Under the pieces are notes generated by a model that saw nothing but the letters and a program-made list of their open reading frames with translations, had not been told where the DNA came from and ran no database searches. Source: Palsa-461 sp963768185 (GTDB lineage Bacteria > Actinomycetota > Acidimicrobiia > Acidimicrobiales > RAAP-2). Taken from it: a stretch of DNA of 64,000 nucleotides. Below, one piece after another: positions 55,909 to 64,000 of this stretch. Both the position numbers and the translations under genes were made by a program. Within the stretch, counting starts at the first letter, position 1, and each line of letters opens with the position of its first letter. The stretch spans positions 558,001-622,000 of the forward strand of contig CAVYGS010000001.1 of assembly GCA_963768185.1 (NCBI GenBank). Direction: 5' to 3'.

Positions 55909-56941
55909 ATGTCTAATTCCAAGGGGTCACCCGTGGTCGTAGGCGACGAGGGAACGCAAACTCTGCTGCCCGCTCTTGTGGTTGTGCCAAATGGCGGCGG
56001 TGAGCGCGAGGAGACGCTGAAGGACTCTGGTCATGACCCCGCCGGGTGTCCGTCCTCCGTGACGCTCGAGGTCGAGTTGGGTCTTGAGCGTGGCGTTGAC
56101 CGACTCGATGAGTTGGCGAAGCGGCTTGAGCAACGGCGTGGTCCGGCGATGGGGTTCTCGGGCAGTGGCCGGGCGGACCAAGGTGGCGCCGTGCTCGGCC
56201 AGATATCGCTCGAACTCCTTGGAGGCATAGCCCTTGTCGGCCAGGATGACCTGGCCGGGGCGAAGCAGCCCAGGCTCGGACTCGAAGAGGTCCCGGGCGA
56301 CCTCGCGCTCGTCGATCTTGGGGTTGGCCAGGGCGAAGGTGACCGGCAGACCGCTCGGCGTGCACACCAGATGGAGGCGCAGCCCCCAGAACCAGCGGGA
56401 ATGGCTGGCGCAGTAGCCGTAGGAGGCCCAACCGGCCAGGTCACTGCGCAGCACGGTCGGTCGGGAGCGCCCGCATTCGACGGGCGTGGAATCCATCACC
56501 CAGGTGTCGTCTCCCCACAACTCGGTGTCTTTGGCGATGAGCCGGATCACCACCATCAGCTGATGCTCGGCTTTGCGCAGCCGCTTGTTGTAGCCCGACT
56601 GATAGGGGACGTAGGGGAACAGCTGGGTCAGATGGGACTTCGTGTGGCGAAGGAACCTGGTCTCAGAGGTGAAACCGAGCAGCGCCTGGAGCACCGCCAT
56701 GGTGAGCAGCTCGGCGTCACTCAGCTTGGGGGCCAGTCCGACCTTGGGGCGCCATCGGCGCAGCTCGGGATGGGTCCGAAGCGCGTCGTCGATGGTCACG
56801 TACAGTGCGGTGACGAAGGTGTCCAGGTCGGCGTCCACGAGACCTCCTCGGTCTGGTTGGGATTGAGCAACGCCGATGATGGACGCCTTCGTCGCGTCCG
56901 ACGGGACCCTCGGTCAGCCGGGGTCCCTTGGAATCATCCGT
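55909..56941 (-). mobile_element. IS982-family insertion sequence
   Basis: 1,033 bp. Both ends show imperfect inverted repeats sharing ATTCCAAGGG seven bases from each tip, and the element is flanked by a CTAG duplication (55905-55908 and 56942-56945). Removing the element with one CTAG copy restores the tnpB frame exactly. One transposase gene fills it. Confidence 0.88.
55927..56838 (-). CDS. IS982-family transposase
   Basis: 303 residues from ATG 56838. The N-terminus MDADLDTFVTALYVTIDDAL with KLSDAELLTMAVLQALLGF is typical of IS982 transposases. DDE catalytic residues are plausibly the Asp in DDTWVMDSTPVECG, the Asp in VILADKGYASKEFERYLAE and a Glu further on in LRQLIESVNATLKTQLDLE. It is full length, opposite in direction to the tnpB it interrupts, and shows no frameshift, so the element is probably recent and may be active. 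Confidence 0.9.
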   Translation of the reverse strand: MDADLDTFVTALYVTIDDALRTHPELRRWRPKVGLAPKLSDAELLTMAVLQALLGFTSETRFLRHTKSHLTQLFPYVPYQSGYNKRLRKAEHQLMVVIRLIAKDTELWGDDTWVMDSTPVECGRSRPTVLRSDLAGWASYGYCASHSRWFWGLRLHLVCTPSGLPVTFALANPKIDEREVARDLFESEPGLLRPGQVILADKGYASKEFERYLAEHGATLVRPATAREPHRRTTPLLKPLRQLIESVNATLKTQLDLERHGGRTPGGVMTRVLQRLLALTAAIWHNHKSGQQSLRSLVAYDHG

Positions 56942-57214
56942 CTAGTTCTTGACCGGGACCTGAACGCGGCCATCAACCTCGCCGCCTGGGCGAACGCCGA
57001 GTCTGCCTCGGCATCCCGGGCCCCGGACCCCGAAGCACGGGGCCGGGTCAAAAAAGCCTGTGGAGGGACAGGCGCTGGCCGCTCCACTCGGAGCGGTGCA
57101 ACCGGTCCCGCAACCGAGCGGAGCATCCGCTCGAAGAAGCAGGAACCAGCTCGCCCACTGGGTTGAGCCGGACGCCCGAGAAGGGCGGTCCGCGGTCCCC
57201 ATCCGTGCATGCTT

Positions 57215-57712
57215 TCAGGCTCCTTGCTGCTGGAGGCGCTCCCGGAGAATCGCCTTGGCCTCGCGGCGCTGGTCCTCGTCCAGGAGCTCGATGAGCAGCC
57301 GGCCGTCCAGGTGGTCGACCTCGTGCTGGAAGGCCCGGCCCTCGAGCTCGTTGGCCTCGATGGACAGCTCGATGCCCTCCAGGTCGAGGCCCACCAGGTG
57401 CACCGAGTTCGGCCGCACGATCGGCCAACTGAGGCCGGGGACCGAGAGGCACCCCTCGTCGTAGGTCCACTCTCCGTCGGTCTCGACGATGCGCGGGTTG
57501 ATCACCACCACCGGGCCATCACCGGTGTCGTAGACGAACATGCGGCGCTGCACGCCGATCTGGTTGGCGGCGAGGCCGACGCCGCGGGCGGCTTGCATCG
57601 TCTCGATCATGTCCTCGGCCAATTTCGCGACCGACCCGTCGATGACGTCGATGTCCTTGGTCGCCTGGCGCAGCACCGGGTCGCCGTACTGGCGGATCGG
57701 GAACGGGGGCAT
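57215..57712 (-). CDS. def: Peptide deformylase
   Basis: 165 residues from ATG 57712. Removes the formyl group from nascent N-terminal methionine. Motif 1 GVGLAANQIG, motif 2 EGCLSVPG and motif 3 HEVDHLDG (metal-binding HExxH) are all present; N-terminus MPPFPIRQYGDPVLRQATKD. It functions together with fmt, from which it is separated by the transposon; the outer element ends within a few bases of the def stop, leaving the gene intact. Confidence 0.95.
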   Translation of the reverse strand: MPPFPIRQYGDPVLRQATKDIDVIDGSVAKLAEDMIETMQAARGVGLAANQIGVQRRMFVYDTGDGPVVVINPRIVETDGEWTYDEGCLSVPGLSWPIVRPNSVHLVGLDLEGIELSIEANELEGRAFQHEVDHLDGRLLIELLDEDQRREAKAILRERLQQQGA

Positions 57713-57737
57713 GGCGCACCATGGTATCGGGCCGTCC

Positions 57738-59462
57738 TCAGATTCCGGGCGGGTCCACGAGCACCCGCACGCGCTCGCGCGGCCGCGACGCCGAGGCCAG
57801 ACGGTCGCACAGGGCGCGGTGGTCGGCGGCCCGGACGAGCCAGCCGTCGCCGTCGAGCGGCGAGCCCTCGAGCCCGAGCGCCGCGAACAGCTCGGGCGCG
57901 CCGGGCCCCGAGAGCTCGGCCAGGGCGCAGAAGGGCGGCAGCGTGAGCTCCCGGCGCAGCGCGAGCTCGTGACCCAGCAGCGGCCCTGGGTTGCCCGACG
58001 TCGCGGCGGCGAGCACCTCATGGTCAGCCAAGCGGGTCTGGACCACCACCAGCCCGGCGCCCGCGGCGCCCCGGCCGCCGACCAGGCGGGCCGCCCGCGC
58101 GATGAGGGCGAGCGACTCCTCAGCCGCCGAGAGCCGCGGCGCCAGCAGGTGCAGGTCGAAGTCCAAGAAGGCGACCATGGCCGCACTGCGCACCCGGTGC
58201 AGCACGGCCTCGGTGCCGACGAGCACCCGGGTGTCCGGGACGGCGGCGTCGCTCGCGGTGACCTCGGCCACCTCGGTGCCGAGCAGCGCTTCGAGCTCCT
58301 CGCGCACCCGGCTCACCCCCACCCGCAGCACCTTCAGCCCGAGGTGCCCGCACGCCGCGCAGACGCCCGGCCGCTGGGCGCCGCACGCCGCGCACGCGAG
58401 CCGCCCGTCGCGCTCGGCCATGGCGCGGCCGCACACCTCGCAACGCACCAGCTCGCCGCAGCGCTGGCAGGCGAGCAGCCGGGCCCGCCCCCGGCGGTTG
58501 AACACGACCACCAGCCGTCCCGGCGTCGCCCGCATCACTCGGACCAGCTCCTCGGAGTAGAGGCCGGTGCGGGGATCGGCCCCCCGGCGATCGATGACGT
58601 GCAGCATCGGCCAGCCGGCCCGCTCGAAGTCACGCGGCAGCTCGACCACCCGACACGTGTGGGTTTGCACGACCGTCGGCGTGGCCGAGGTGAACACGCA
58701 CGGCGCACCGTCGCGAGCGGCCCGCTCCGCCACGACGACGGATGCGTCGAAGTGCGGCGCCCGCTCCTCGCGATAGGACTCGTCGTGCGCGTCCAGCACC
58801 ACCGCAGATCCGAGCCGCGCCACCGGCGAGAAGGCCGCCGAGCGCGAGCCCACCACGACCGGCCAGCCGGCCGCGGCCTGCGCCCACGACGCGGCGGACG
58901 GGATGGCGCGACGGTCCAGACGACCACGGAGGCGTTCGGCCCATCCGACGCTCGGCACGAGGACAAGCACCGGCGTGTGCCCGCCCGCGATGGCCGCCTC
59001 GACCACCCCGATCAGGTCGGTGGCGGGCGGGATCCGCAGCAGGCTCGGCCGACCGGTCTCCGCCAACGCGGCGGTCGCCGCGATCGCGATGGGCCCGGCG
59101 TCGGGCCGCGCGCTCGAGGTGGCTGCCGGGGCGGGCCCCGACAACGAGGACACCACGCGCTCGGCGGACGCGACCTTCAACAGCGCGCTCATGGGTCCCG
59201 CCCATCGCCACGCCGCCCACTCGGCGAGCGCGACGACCGGCGGCGGCGGCCCGAGGCCGGAGTGCTTGGCGAGCGGCTTGGTGTCGCGGCCCGGTTCCGG
59301 TGCCACGTCGTCGTCGACCACCCAACCGCCGACCCGCCGGCCGTTGAGCGAGATCCGGACGCGGGTCCCCACACCCACTGGCTCGTCCCAGCCCTCGGGC
59401 ACCTCGTAGTCGAAGGGCCGGCCGACGGCGGCCACGTCGGGCAGGACCCGCACGACGGACAC
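57738..59462 (-). CDS. priA: PriA-like primosomal protein lacking ATPase motifs
   Basis: 574 residues. The N-terminal 3'-DNA-binding domain (VVRVLPDVAAVGRPFDYEVP, GTRVRISLNGRRVGGWVV) and the zinc region (LLACQRCGELVRCEVCGRAM and CAACGAQRPGVCAACGHLGL) are intact. The helicase core is degenerate: where PriA has the GSGKTE Walker A there is HTPVLVLVPSVGWAERLRGR, and the DEEH box is VVLDAHDESYREERAPHF. This loss is known in actinobacterial PriA homologues, which cannot be helicases and may act as replication-restart scaffolds. It lies between metK and def, the usual actinobacterial order. Confidence 0.88.
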   Translation of the reverse strand: MSVVRVLPDVAAVGRPFDYEVPEGWDEPVGVGTRVRISLNGRRVGGWVVDDDVAPEPGRDTKPLAKHSGLGPPPPVVALAEWAAWRWAGPMSALLKVASAERVVSSLSGPAPAATSSARPDAGPIAIAATAALAETGRPSLLRIPPATDLIGVVEAAIAGGHTPVLVLVPSVGWAERLRGRLDRRAIPSAASWAQAAAGWPVVVGSRSAAFSPVARLGSAVVLDAHDESYREERAPHFDASVVVAERAARDGAPCVFTSATPTVVQTHTCRVVELPRDFERAGWPMLHVIDRRGADPRTGLYSEELVRVMRATPGRLVVVFNRRGRARLLACQRCGELVRCEVCGRAMAERDGRLACAACGAQRPGVCAACGHLGLKVLRVGVSRVREELEALLGTEVAEVTASDAAVPDTRVLVGTEAVLHRVRSAAMVAFLDFDLHLLAPRLSAAEESLALIARAARLVGGRGAAGAGLVVVQTRLADHEVLAAATSGNPGPLLGHELALRRELTLPPFCALAELSGPGAPELFAALGLEGSPLDGDGWLVRAADHRALCDRLASASRPRERVRVLVDPPGI

Positions 59463-59487
59463 CCTCAGTCCCCTCGCGCCAGGCGGG

Positions 59488-60678
<1,191 letters not shown>

Positions 60679-60680
60679 GC

Positions 60681-61922
60681 TCAGCCGTCCTCTCCTCGCG
60701 CTGGGTTGGAACCAACACTGCGGTCGAGTAGCTCGACCACCTCGTCCAAGACCGCGTTGGCCACCGCGTCCTTCGACGTCAGGGGCACCTCATGGTCCTC
60801 GAACTCCTTGATGATCGTCACGGCATTGGTGTCGTGGTCAAATCCGACCCCCGGCGCGCTGACGTCGTTGACGACTATGAGGTCGACGCCCTTGGACTCG
60901 CGCTTGCGCCGAGCCCGGCCGACCGGGTCGTCGGTCTCGGCCGCGAACCCGACGATGACCTGGCCCGGACGGCGGCGGGCCACCAGGCCCTTCAGGATGT
61001 CGGGGGTCTGTTCGAGCACGATCTCGGGGATCCCGTCGTCCTTGGTCAGCTTGCGCCCGGCCACATGCTTGGGCCGGAAGTCCGCCACCGCGGCGGCCAT
61101 CACGATGGCGTCGGCCTTGTCGGACTCGATCTCCATCGCCGCTTCCATCTCCGCCGCCGTCTCCACCCCCACGACGCTGAGGCGCGGGTGGGCGGGCAAC
61201 GGGCTGGGGACCGTCGTCACGAGCGTGACGTCGGCACCGCGGCGCAGCGCGGCGGCCGCCAGCGCGTGGCCCTGCTTGCCCGAGGAGCGGTTGGAGAGGT
61301 GGCGCACCGGGTCGAGCGGCTCCCGGGTGCCCCCGGCCGAGACCGCCACCCGGCGCCCGGCGAGGTCGCCGTGGGCGCCGAGCATGCCGAGCGCCACCGC
61401 GACGATCGCCGCGGGTTCGGCCAGTCGGCCCACCCCGACGTCCCCGGCGGCCAACGCGCCCTCCTCGGGCGGGACCACCGCCACCCCCCGGCGCACCAGC
61501 GTGGCCAGGTTCTCGCGCACGCTCGGGTGCTCCCACATCTCGGTGTGCATCGCCGGGCACACGAGGACCGGGGCGCGGGTCGCGAGCAGCGTGGCGGTCA
61601 ACAGCTCGTCGGCCATCCCGGCCGCGTAGCGGGCGAGAAAGTTCGCGGTCGCCGGTGCGACGACGACGAGGTCGGCGGACTGACCGAGGGCGGTGTGCGG
61701 GATCGGCGTCGGGCCCTCGAACAGGCTGCTCTGCGCGGGCTCCGATCCGAGCGCGGAGAACGTGGCCGCACCGACGAAGCGCAGCGCGTCGGGGGTGAGG
61801 ACCGGGACGACGTGCACGCCCGCCTCGACCAGGCGACGACAGACCTCGGCGGCCTTGTACGCGCTGATCCCAGCGGTGACTCCCAGGACGACCCTCTGTG
61901 CGGGGGTCTCGTGCGCCGCCAT
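60681..61922 (-). CDS. coaBC: Phosphopantothenoylcysteine synthetase/decarboxylase
   Basis: 413 residues from ATG 61922. Bifunctional coenzyme A enzyme. The CoaC half (1-185) has VLGVTAGISAYKAAEVCRRL, the substrate His in TPIPHTALGQSADLVVVAPA, and PAMHTEMWEHP. The CoaB half (190-400) has VSAGGTREPLDPVRHLSNRS, SGKQGHALA, and NDVSAPGVGFDHDTNAVTII for CTP and phosphopantothenate binding. It is followed by metK and preceded by rpoZ, a conserved actinobacterial order (gmk-rpoZ-coaBC-metK-priA). Confidence 0.95.
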   Translation of the reverse strand: MAAHETPAQRVVLGVTAGISAYKAAEVCRRLVEAGVHVVPVLTPDALRFVGAATFSALGSEPAQSSLFEGPTPIPHTALGQSADLVVVAPATANFLARYAAGMADELLTATLLATRAPVLVCPAMHTEMWEHPSVRENLATLVRRGVAVVPPEEGALAAGDVGVGRLAEPAAIVAVALGMLGAHGDLAGRRVAVSAGGTREPLDPVRHLSNRSSGKQGHALAAAALRRGADVTLVTTVPSPLPAHPRLSVVGVETAAEMEAAMEIESDKADAIVMAAAVADFRPKHVAGRKLTKDDGIPEIVLEQTPDILKGLVARRRPGQVIVGFAAETDDPVGRARRKRESKGVDLIVVNDVSAPGVGFDHDTNAVTIIKEFEDHEVPLTSKDAVANAVLDEVVELLDRSVGSNPARGEDG

Positions 61923-61932
61923 GGGTCGCCGC

Positions 61933-62331
61933 CTACCCGGCGGTCGGGCCCTCGTCGTCGGCCGACTCCACCAGCTCGGCGCCGTCTGCTCCCTCGGACT
62001 CCTCGGCGAGGCCACCTTCGACCGCGAACAGATCCGCTTCGGCCCCCTCCAGCTCGGCCAGCTCGGCGGCTACGAATTCCTCGGGGTCGGGGCGAACGAA
62101 GGTGGCCTTGGCCGCCGCGATCTCCTCGAACGCGATGGACAGCGGCTTGCCCGACACCGACGCGACCTGCGGGGGCACCACCCGCCCGAGGCCCTCGCCC
62201 AGGCTGTTGTAGTAGGCGTTCACCTGGCGGGCCCGCAGCGCACCCAGGGCGACCAGGGTGAACTTGGAGTCGACCTTGTCGAGGAGCTCCTCGATCGGCG
62301 GGTCCATCAACGTGACGCGGCCTTGGGCCAT
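61933..62331 (-). CDS. rpoZ: RNA polymerase omega subunit
   Basis: 132 residues. Core omega fold is read in VTLMDPPIEELLDKVDSKFT, LVALGALRARQVNAYYNSLG and PLSIAFEEIAAAKATFVRP. The C-terminal 45 residues are an acidic Glu/Ala/Asp-rich tail, longer than in E. coli. It lies 11 bases upstream of coaBC and 29 bases behind gmk. Confidence 0.93.
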   Translation of the reverse strand: MAQGRVTLMDPPIEELLDKVDSKFTLVALGALRARQVNAYYNSLGEGLGRVVPPQVASVSGKPLSIAFEEIAAAKATFVRPDPEEFVAAELAELEGAEADLFAVEGGLAEESEGADGAELVESADDEGPTAG

Positions 62332-62360
62332 CGGTCCTCCGGGGTTTCTGGGGTCGCCGT

Positions 62361-62927
62361 TCAGGAGTGCTCGAGACGAGCAGAACGGGCGGCTGCGATT
62401 ATACCGGCCACCTGGGTGGTGGCCCGTTCTACGTCGTCGTTGACCACCTCGTGGGCCGCCATCTCCCGAGCCAGGCGGACCTCCTCACGCCCCTTGTCGA
62501 TCCGCAGGGCGACTTGCTCGGCGGGGTCGCCCCGGGCTTCCAGGCGCTGCTCTTGGACCTCGAGCGAGGGCGGCATGAGCAGGATCACCACCGAGCCGGG
62601 TCGCTTGGCGATCACCTGGCGCGCCCCTTGCACGTCGATCTCGAGCAGGACGTCGCAACCCGCTGGAGGCTCCGGCGTCGGCGTGCCGTAGAGGTGACCG
62701 AGGAACTCGGCCCACTCCAAGAACCCGTCCTCGGCGACGCGTCGCATGAACGTCTCCGCGTCGACGTACACGTACGCGTCCTTGGCCTCGCCCGGGCGCG
62801 CCGGACGCGTCGTCCAGGATCGGCTCAGCCACAGCGTCGTGTCACGCGCGACCAATGCTCGGGAGACCGTGCCCTTGCCGGCCCCCCCGGGGCCGATGAG
62901 CGCGAAAGTGATCGGCGCGGCCGCCAG
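62361..62927 (-). CDS. gmk: Guanylate kinase with apparent CUG start
   Basis: 188 residues if started at CTG 62927. Phosphorylates GMP. The P-loop is FALIGPGGAGKGTVSRALVA; LSRSWTTRPARPGEAKDAYV, FLEWAEFLGHLYGTPTPEP and DVLLEIDVQGARQVIAKRPG follow. The only ATG, GTG or TTG in frame is a TTG at 62855, beyond the P-loop, which would yield a dead enzyme; an in-frame TAA lies just upstream of the open segment. CTG is the best initiator between them, with ACGAGGG about nine bases ahead. ATC codons are less likely alternatives; a miscalled base is possible. Confidence 0.9.
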   Translation of the reverse strand: MAAAPITFALIGPGGAGKGTVSRALVARDTTLWLSRSWTTRPARPGEAKDAYVYVDAETFMRRVAEDGFLEWAEFLGHLYGTPTPEPPAGCDVLLEIDVQGARQVIAKRPGSVVILLMPPSLEVQEQRLEARGDPAEQVALRIDKGREEVRLAREMAAHEVVNDDVERATTQVAGIIAAARSARLEHS

Positions 62928-62945
62928 TGGGTCGCGCCCTCGTTA

Positions 62946-63263
62946 CTAGCGAGCGGTTGCCTTCAGCAGGTCGGCGCGCTGCTTCGCGCCCAACCCCTGC
63001 AGGCGTCGGCTCTCGCTGATGCCCACCGTGTCCATCAAGCGGCGGGCCTTCACCTTCCCGAGGCCCGGAAGCGACTCGAGCACCGAGAGGACCTTCATCT
63101 TCCCGACCGTCTCGTCGCCTTCTGCCTTTTGGAGCAACTCGGCGAGGGTCAGGGAGCCAAGCTTCAGCTTCTCCTTCACATCGGCGCGCTCACGGCGCAC
63201 CTTCGCGGCCTTCTGCAACGCAGCTTGGCGCTGCTCAGCGGTAAGTGCGGGCGGTTGAGGCAT
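62946..63263 (-). CDS. mihF: Actinobacterial integration host factor
   Basis: 105 residues from ATG 63263 (MPQPPALTAEQRQAALQKAA). The nucleoid protein mIHF of actinobacteria has a basic helical N-terminus and a helix-two-turn-helix core, here VLSVLESLPGLGKVKARRLM and TVGISESRRLQGLGAKQRAD. It binds and bends DNA and is essential in mycobacteria. The order pyrF-mihF-gmk-rpoZ-coaBC is conserved in actinobacteria and strongly supports the assignment. Confidence 0.95.
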   Translation of the reverse strand: MPQPPALTAEQRQAALQKAAKVRRERADVKEKLKLGSLTLAELLQKAEGDETVGKMKVLSVLESLPGLGKVKARRLMDTVGISESRRLQGLGAKQRADLLKATAR

Positions 63264-63280
63264 GTCCCGACGATAGCGCC

Positions 63281-64000
63281 TCAACTCGCGGAGGACAGCA
63301 ACCCGGCTGCGATCTCCGCCCGGGCGGCGGCGGCGGCGTCTCGCATCGAGCGTGCGTCAGGCCCAGCCTTCTCAAGGGCGCGCGACAGGTTCGCCACAAC
63401 TGGCGCCGATGCCATACCCCCGAACTGGGCGGCCAAATCGGCCACGGTGGCCCCCTGGGTCCCCAGGCCGGGGGCCAGGTAGAACCCGCTTTCGGGGAGC
63501 TCGATGGGGGGGTAGTTGGCCAGGAGCCCGACGACCGCACCGACGGTCCCCCCACGAGTGGCGATCTGGTCGAGGATGGAGGCCTCGAGCGTCCGACCGT
63601 GCTCAGTGGTCGCCAGCTGCACGTCACGACCCTCTGCGTTCGAGCTGCGCGCGACAACGAACACGCCGCGTCCAACGTGTTCCGCCGCGTCGAAGAACGG
63701 ATGCAGCGCGCGCGCGCCGAGATACGGCGAGACGGTGATGGCGTCGGTCACCATCGCGCCGTCGTCGCGCAACCACGCGCGGGCGTACGCAGCGTTCGTC
63801 GACGCGATGTCGCCGCGCTTGGCATCGACGAGGGAGAGCACACCGTCGTGACGCGCCGCCGCGAGCAGCGAACCGAGGACGGACAGGCCGGCCGCGCCAT
63901 ACTGCTCGAAGAACGCGACGTTCGGTTTGATGATGGAGACCTCTTCGCGCACCGCCTCGTAGACGCGCATCGAGAACTCCGCCGCGCCTTGTGCGGAGTC
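63281..64000 (-). CDS. pyrF: Orotidine 5'-phosphate decarboxylase, N-terminus outside window
   Basis: About 240 residues are visible; the 5' end is cut by the window edge. Last step of UMP synthesis. The catalytic motif SLVDAKRGDIASTNAAYARA with the Lys-Asp pair is present, preceded by IIKPNVAFFEQYGAAGLSVL and followed by DAITVSPYLGARALHPFFD and FYLAPGLGTQGATVADLAAQ. This is the longer type 2 form found in actinobacteria. The stop at 63281 lies 17 bases before mihF. Confidence 0.95.
   Translation of the reverse strand, partial: DSAQGAAEFSMRVYEAVREEVSIIKPNVAFFEQYGAAGLSVLGSLLAAARHDGVLSLVDAKRGDIASTNAAYARAWLRDDGAMVTDAITVSPYLGARALHPFFDAAEHVGRGVFVVARSSNAEGRDVQLATTEHGRTLEASILDQIATRGGTVGAVVGLLANYPPIELPESGFYLAPGLGTQGATVADLAAQFGGMASAPVVANLSRALEKAGPDARSMRDAAAAARAEIAAGLLSSAS

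Larger units (their letters stand above)
54714..57166 (+). pseudogene. tnpB: TnpB (IS200/IS605-IS1341 type), interrupted by an IS982 element
   Basis: Coding parts are 54714-55908 and 56946-57166. Joined across the insertion they give 1,416 bases in one frame, 471 residues. N-terminal helix-turn-helix region FRRHMGARRFAFNQCLAVVK; RuvC-I Asp in RGFVGVDRGLATYLVAATED; RuvC-II Glu in HDHLCLEDLAVHNMVKNRHL; zinc finger CSGCG and CPHCG; RuvC-III Asp in VLDRDLNAAINLAAWA. The IS sits between the second CxxC and RuvC-III, so the truncated product (stop TAA at 55914) lacks the last catalytic Asp and should be inactive. TnpB is an RNA-guided nuclease that maintains its transposon. No tnpA accompanies it. 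Confidence 0.9.
54562..57214 (+). mobile_element. TnpB-only insertion element between fmt and def (outer element)
   Basis: The 2.65-kb segment separating fmt from def, normally adjacent genes, is accounted for by tnpB, its flanks and the nested IS982. The exact ends are not resolved. The left flank has a hairpin GGTGTCGATTCGACACC (near 54653) followed by TTTCAG, and TTTCAG also occurs near the right end (57213). The region behind tnpB (about 56990-57200) is GC-rich and foldable, as expected for an element-end omegaRNA. Confidence 0.6.

Overview
The window is GC-rich (roughly 65-70% by eye) and reads as an actinobacterial chromosome, most likely Acidimicrobiia. The evidence is: a gcvH-garA-MerR-DUF151 block as in mycobacteria, an F420-type luciferase-like oxidoreductase, mIHF beside pyrF and gmk, a PriA lacking ATPase motifs, an arginine cluster with argR, 2-oxoacid:ferredoxin oxidoreductase, and a mannose-1-phosphate guanylyltransferase fused to a phosphomannomutase. 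The class-level assignment is inference. I saw no tRNA gene and no CRISPR array.

Layout. 1-9.8 kb: DUF151 nuclease, MerR regulator, GarA-like FHA protein, gcvH, fused manC/PMM enzyme, CDP-alcohol phosphatidyltransferase, DUF1015 protein and korAB. 10-12.6 kb: class I fructose-bisphosphate aldolase convergent with a TPR protein. 12.66-20.6 kb: one rrn operon on the minus strand (16S-23S-5S, no tRNA in the spacer). 20.6-24.7 kb: FtsX-like permease and an aldehyde dehydrogenase. 24.7-32.8 kb: an eight-gene minus-strand run, argC-J-B-D-R-G-H-mpg, coupled by 4-nt overlaps, without argF, and headed by a palindromic ArgR-type operator over a leaderless promoter. 32.9-40.6 kb: FHA-HTH protein, membrane proteins, a secreted GH43-like protein, and pheT-pheS. 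40.8-44.9 kb: accessory enzymes (epoxide hydrolase, LLM oxidoreductase, SnoaL, SDR, SRPBCC). 45.2-47.4 kb: trmH-family methyltransferase and infC-rpmI-rplT. 47.6-54.6 kb: DUF1844, cold-shock-like protein, hisG, ribH, ribBA, ribD, rpe, tam, fmt. 54.6-57.2 kb: a tnpB element interrupted by an IS982-family insertion. 57.2-64 kb: def, priA, metK, coaBC, rpoZ, gmk, mihF and pyrF.

The main discovery is in the 23S rRNA gene, which spans about 5.3 kb instead of 3.1 kb. Four group I introns interrupt it, after E. coli positions 1911, 1923, 2262 and 2604. Each has a U.G splice-site P1 helix, matching P/Q elements, an S element and a terminal G. The exon lengths between sites (12, 339 and 342 nt) equal the E. 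coli intervals exactly. The first two introns leave a 12-nt micro-exon. Two introns (1923 and 2604) carry single-motif LAGLIDADG endonuclease genes whose reading frames run through the intron core. The cores are so alike that spread within this lineage is likely.

Many conserved genes contain single-base frameshifts, concentrated at 48-53 kb. Most probably they are sequencing errors, so the affected genes are annotated across the shifts.
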